From Paracoccus sp. (in: a-proteobacteria) (GTDB lineage: Bacteria > Pseudomonadota > Alphaproteobacteria > Rhodobacterales > Rhodobacteraceae): 16,850 bases of DNA. The stretch covers positions 1 through 16,850 of the forward strand of contig JAGPGI010000013.1 of assembly GCA_018056045.1 (NCBI GenBank), in the 5' to 3' direction. Shown here piece after piece: positions 16,632-16,850 of this stretch; within the stretch, counting starts at the first letter, position 1, and each line of letters opens with the position of its first letter. The notes below the pieces were generated by a model. It was not told the origin of the DNA and did no database searches. It saw only the letters and a program-made list of their open reading frames with translations. The translations under genes and the position numbers were made by a program.

Positions 16632-16850
16632 ATGGCAAATCGACCACTTCAGAGGCTTCCGGCCACTCTGGTGGTTGCGGTTTGGGCTGCGATGGACTCG
16701 CGGGGCGAGCGCATTTCCAGTCCTGAGTGCGGGTGGTTGGCCGAGCAGTTGCGCCCGAGATGGCCAAAGCTGGCCGATTTGATGGATGACAGCGAGTACG
16801 ATGTGCTGGCTTACATGTCCTTCCCACGCCAGCACCGCACCAAGCTACAC
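16632..16850 (+). pseudogene. IS256-family transposase, 5'-truncated remnant (continues past window)
   Basis: The frame from 16632 to the window edge encodes 73 residues. LAEQLRPRWPKLADLMDDSE followed by YDVLAYMSFPRQHRTKLH is a signature segment of IS256/Mutator-type transposases, which lies around the last third of the ~400-aa enzyme. In-frame TAA at 16623-16625 and unrelated sequence upstream mean the N-terminal ~250 residues, including the first catalytic acidic residues, are missing here. The segment before LAEQLRP (LPATLVVAVWAAMD) matches the family more loosely. The remainder of the copy lies beyond the window, so only the 5' truncation is shown. It marks an insertion or deletion junction near 16,610-16,660 next to the polyol operon. 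Confidence 0.75.

Overview
The window is high-GC, densely coding DNA. Codon usage and protein flavour suggest an alphaproteobacterium, most likely Rhodobacteraceae (Paracoccus/Rhodobacter-like). This is inference; there is no rRNA or phylogenetic marker here. No tRNA, rRNA or CRISPR array was seen.

Region 1 (1-4519, + strand) is a polyamine-type (PotFGHI/PotDBCA-like) ABC importer operon. It has a periplasmic binding protein, two permeases and an ATPase. They follow the 3' part of an aldehyde dehydrogenase gene cut by the window edge. The gene order suggests uptake of an amine or amino-aldehyde precursor and oxidation of the derived aldehyde. The true substrate cannot be read from sequence. 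Nothing recognisable lies in 4520-4791, where this operon converges on the next.

Region 2 (4792-9480, - strand) is a complete carbohydrate importer of the MalEFGK/Ugp type. Reading along the minus strand, the order is binding protein, two permeases, a small two-helix membrane protein of 83 aa, and a MalK/UgpC-type ATPase. A strong GC hairpin follows the binding-protein gene in both ABC operons.

Region 3 (9481-9781) is an AT-richer divergent intergenic region. It carries a 29-bp inverted repeat and a second, related site. These are good operator candidates for the ROK-family regulator encoded downstream.

Region 4 (9782-16490, + strand) is a tightly packed seven-gene operon. It encodes a D-tagatose/D-psicose 3-epimerase-like TIM barrel, a ROK regulator, a PfkB kinase, a stand-alone GatZ/KbaZ-family protein (PF08013), and three different short-chain dehydrogenases. 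One of these dehydrogenases resembles ribitol dehydrogenase and another resembles SDR-type galactitol dehydrogenase. Together with the divergent importer this reads as a polyol/rare-ketohexose pathway. Polyols enter by the ABC system and the SDRs oxidise them to ketoses. The epimerase interconverts ketoses at C3, the kinase makes a ketose 6-phosphate (tagatose 6-phosphate is the best guess), and the GatZ-like protein epimerises it at C4 to fructose 6-phosphate. The last two steps match the kinase and PF08013 epimerase chemistry described for Agrobacterium D-altritol/galactitol catabolism. The combination with a 3-epimerase and three SDRs is the most interesting part of the window.

Region 5 (16491-16850) holds an inverted repeat and then the 5'-truncated coding remnant of an IS256-family transposase running off the window edge. 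A mobile-element scar therefore abuts the catabolic operon.
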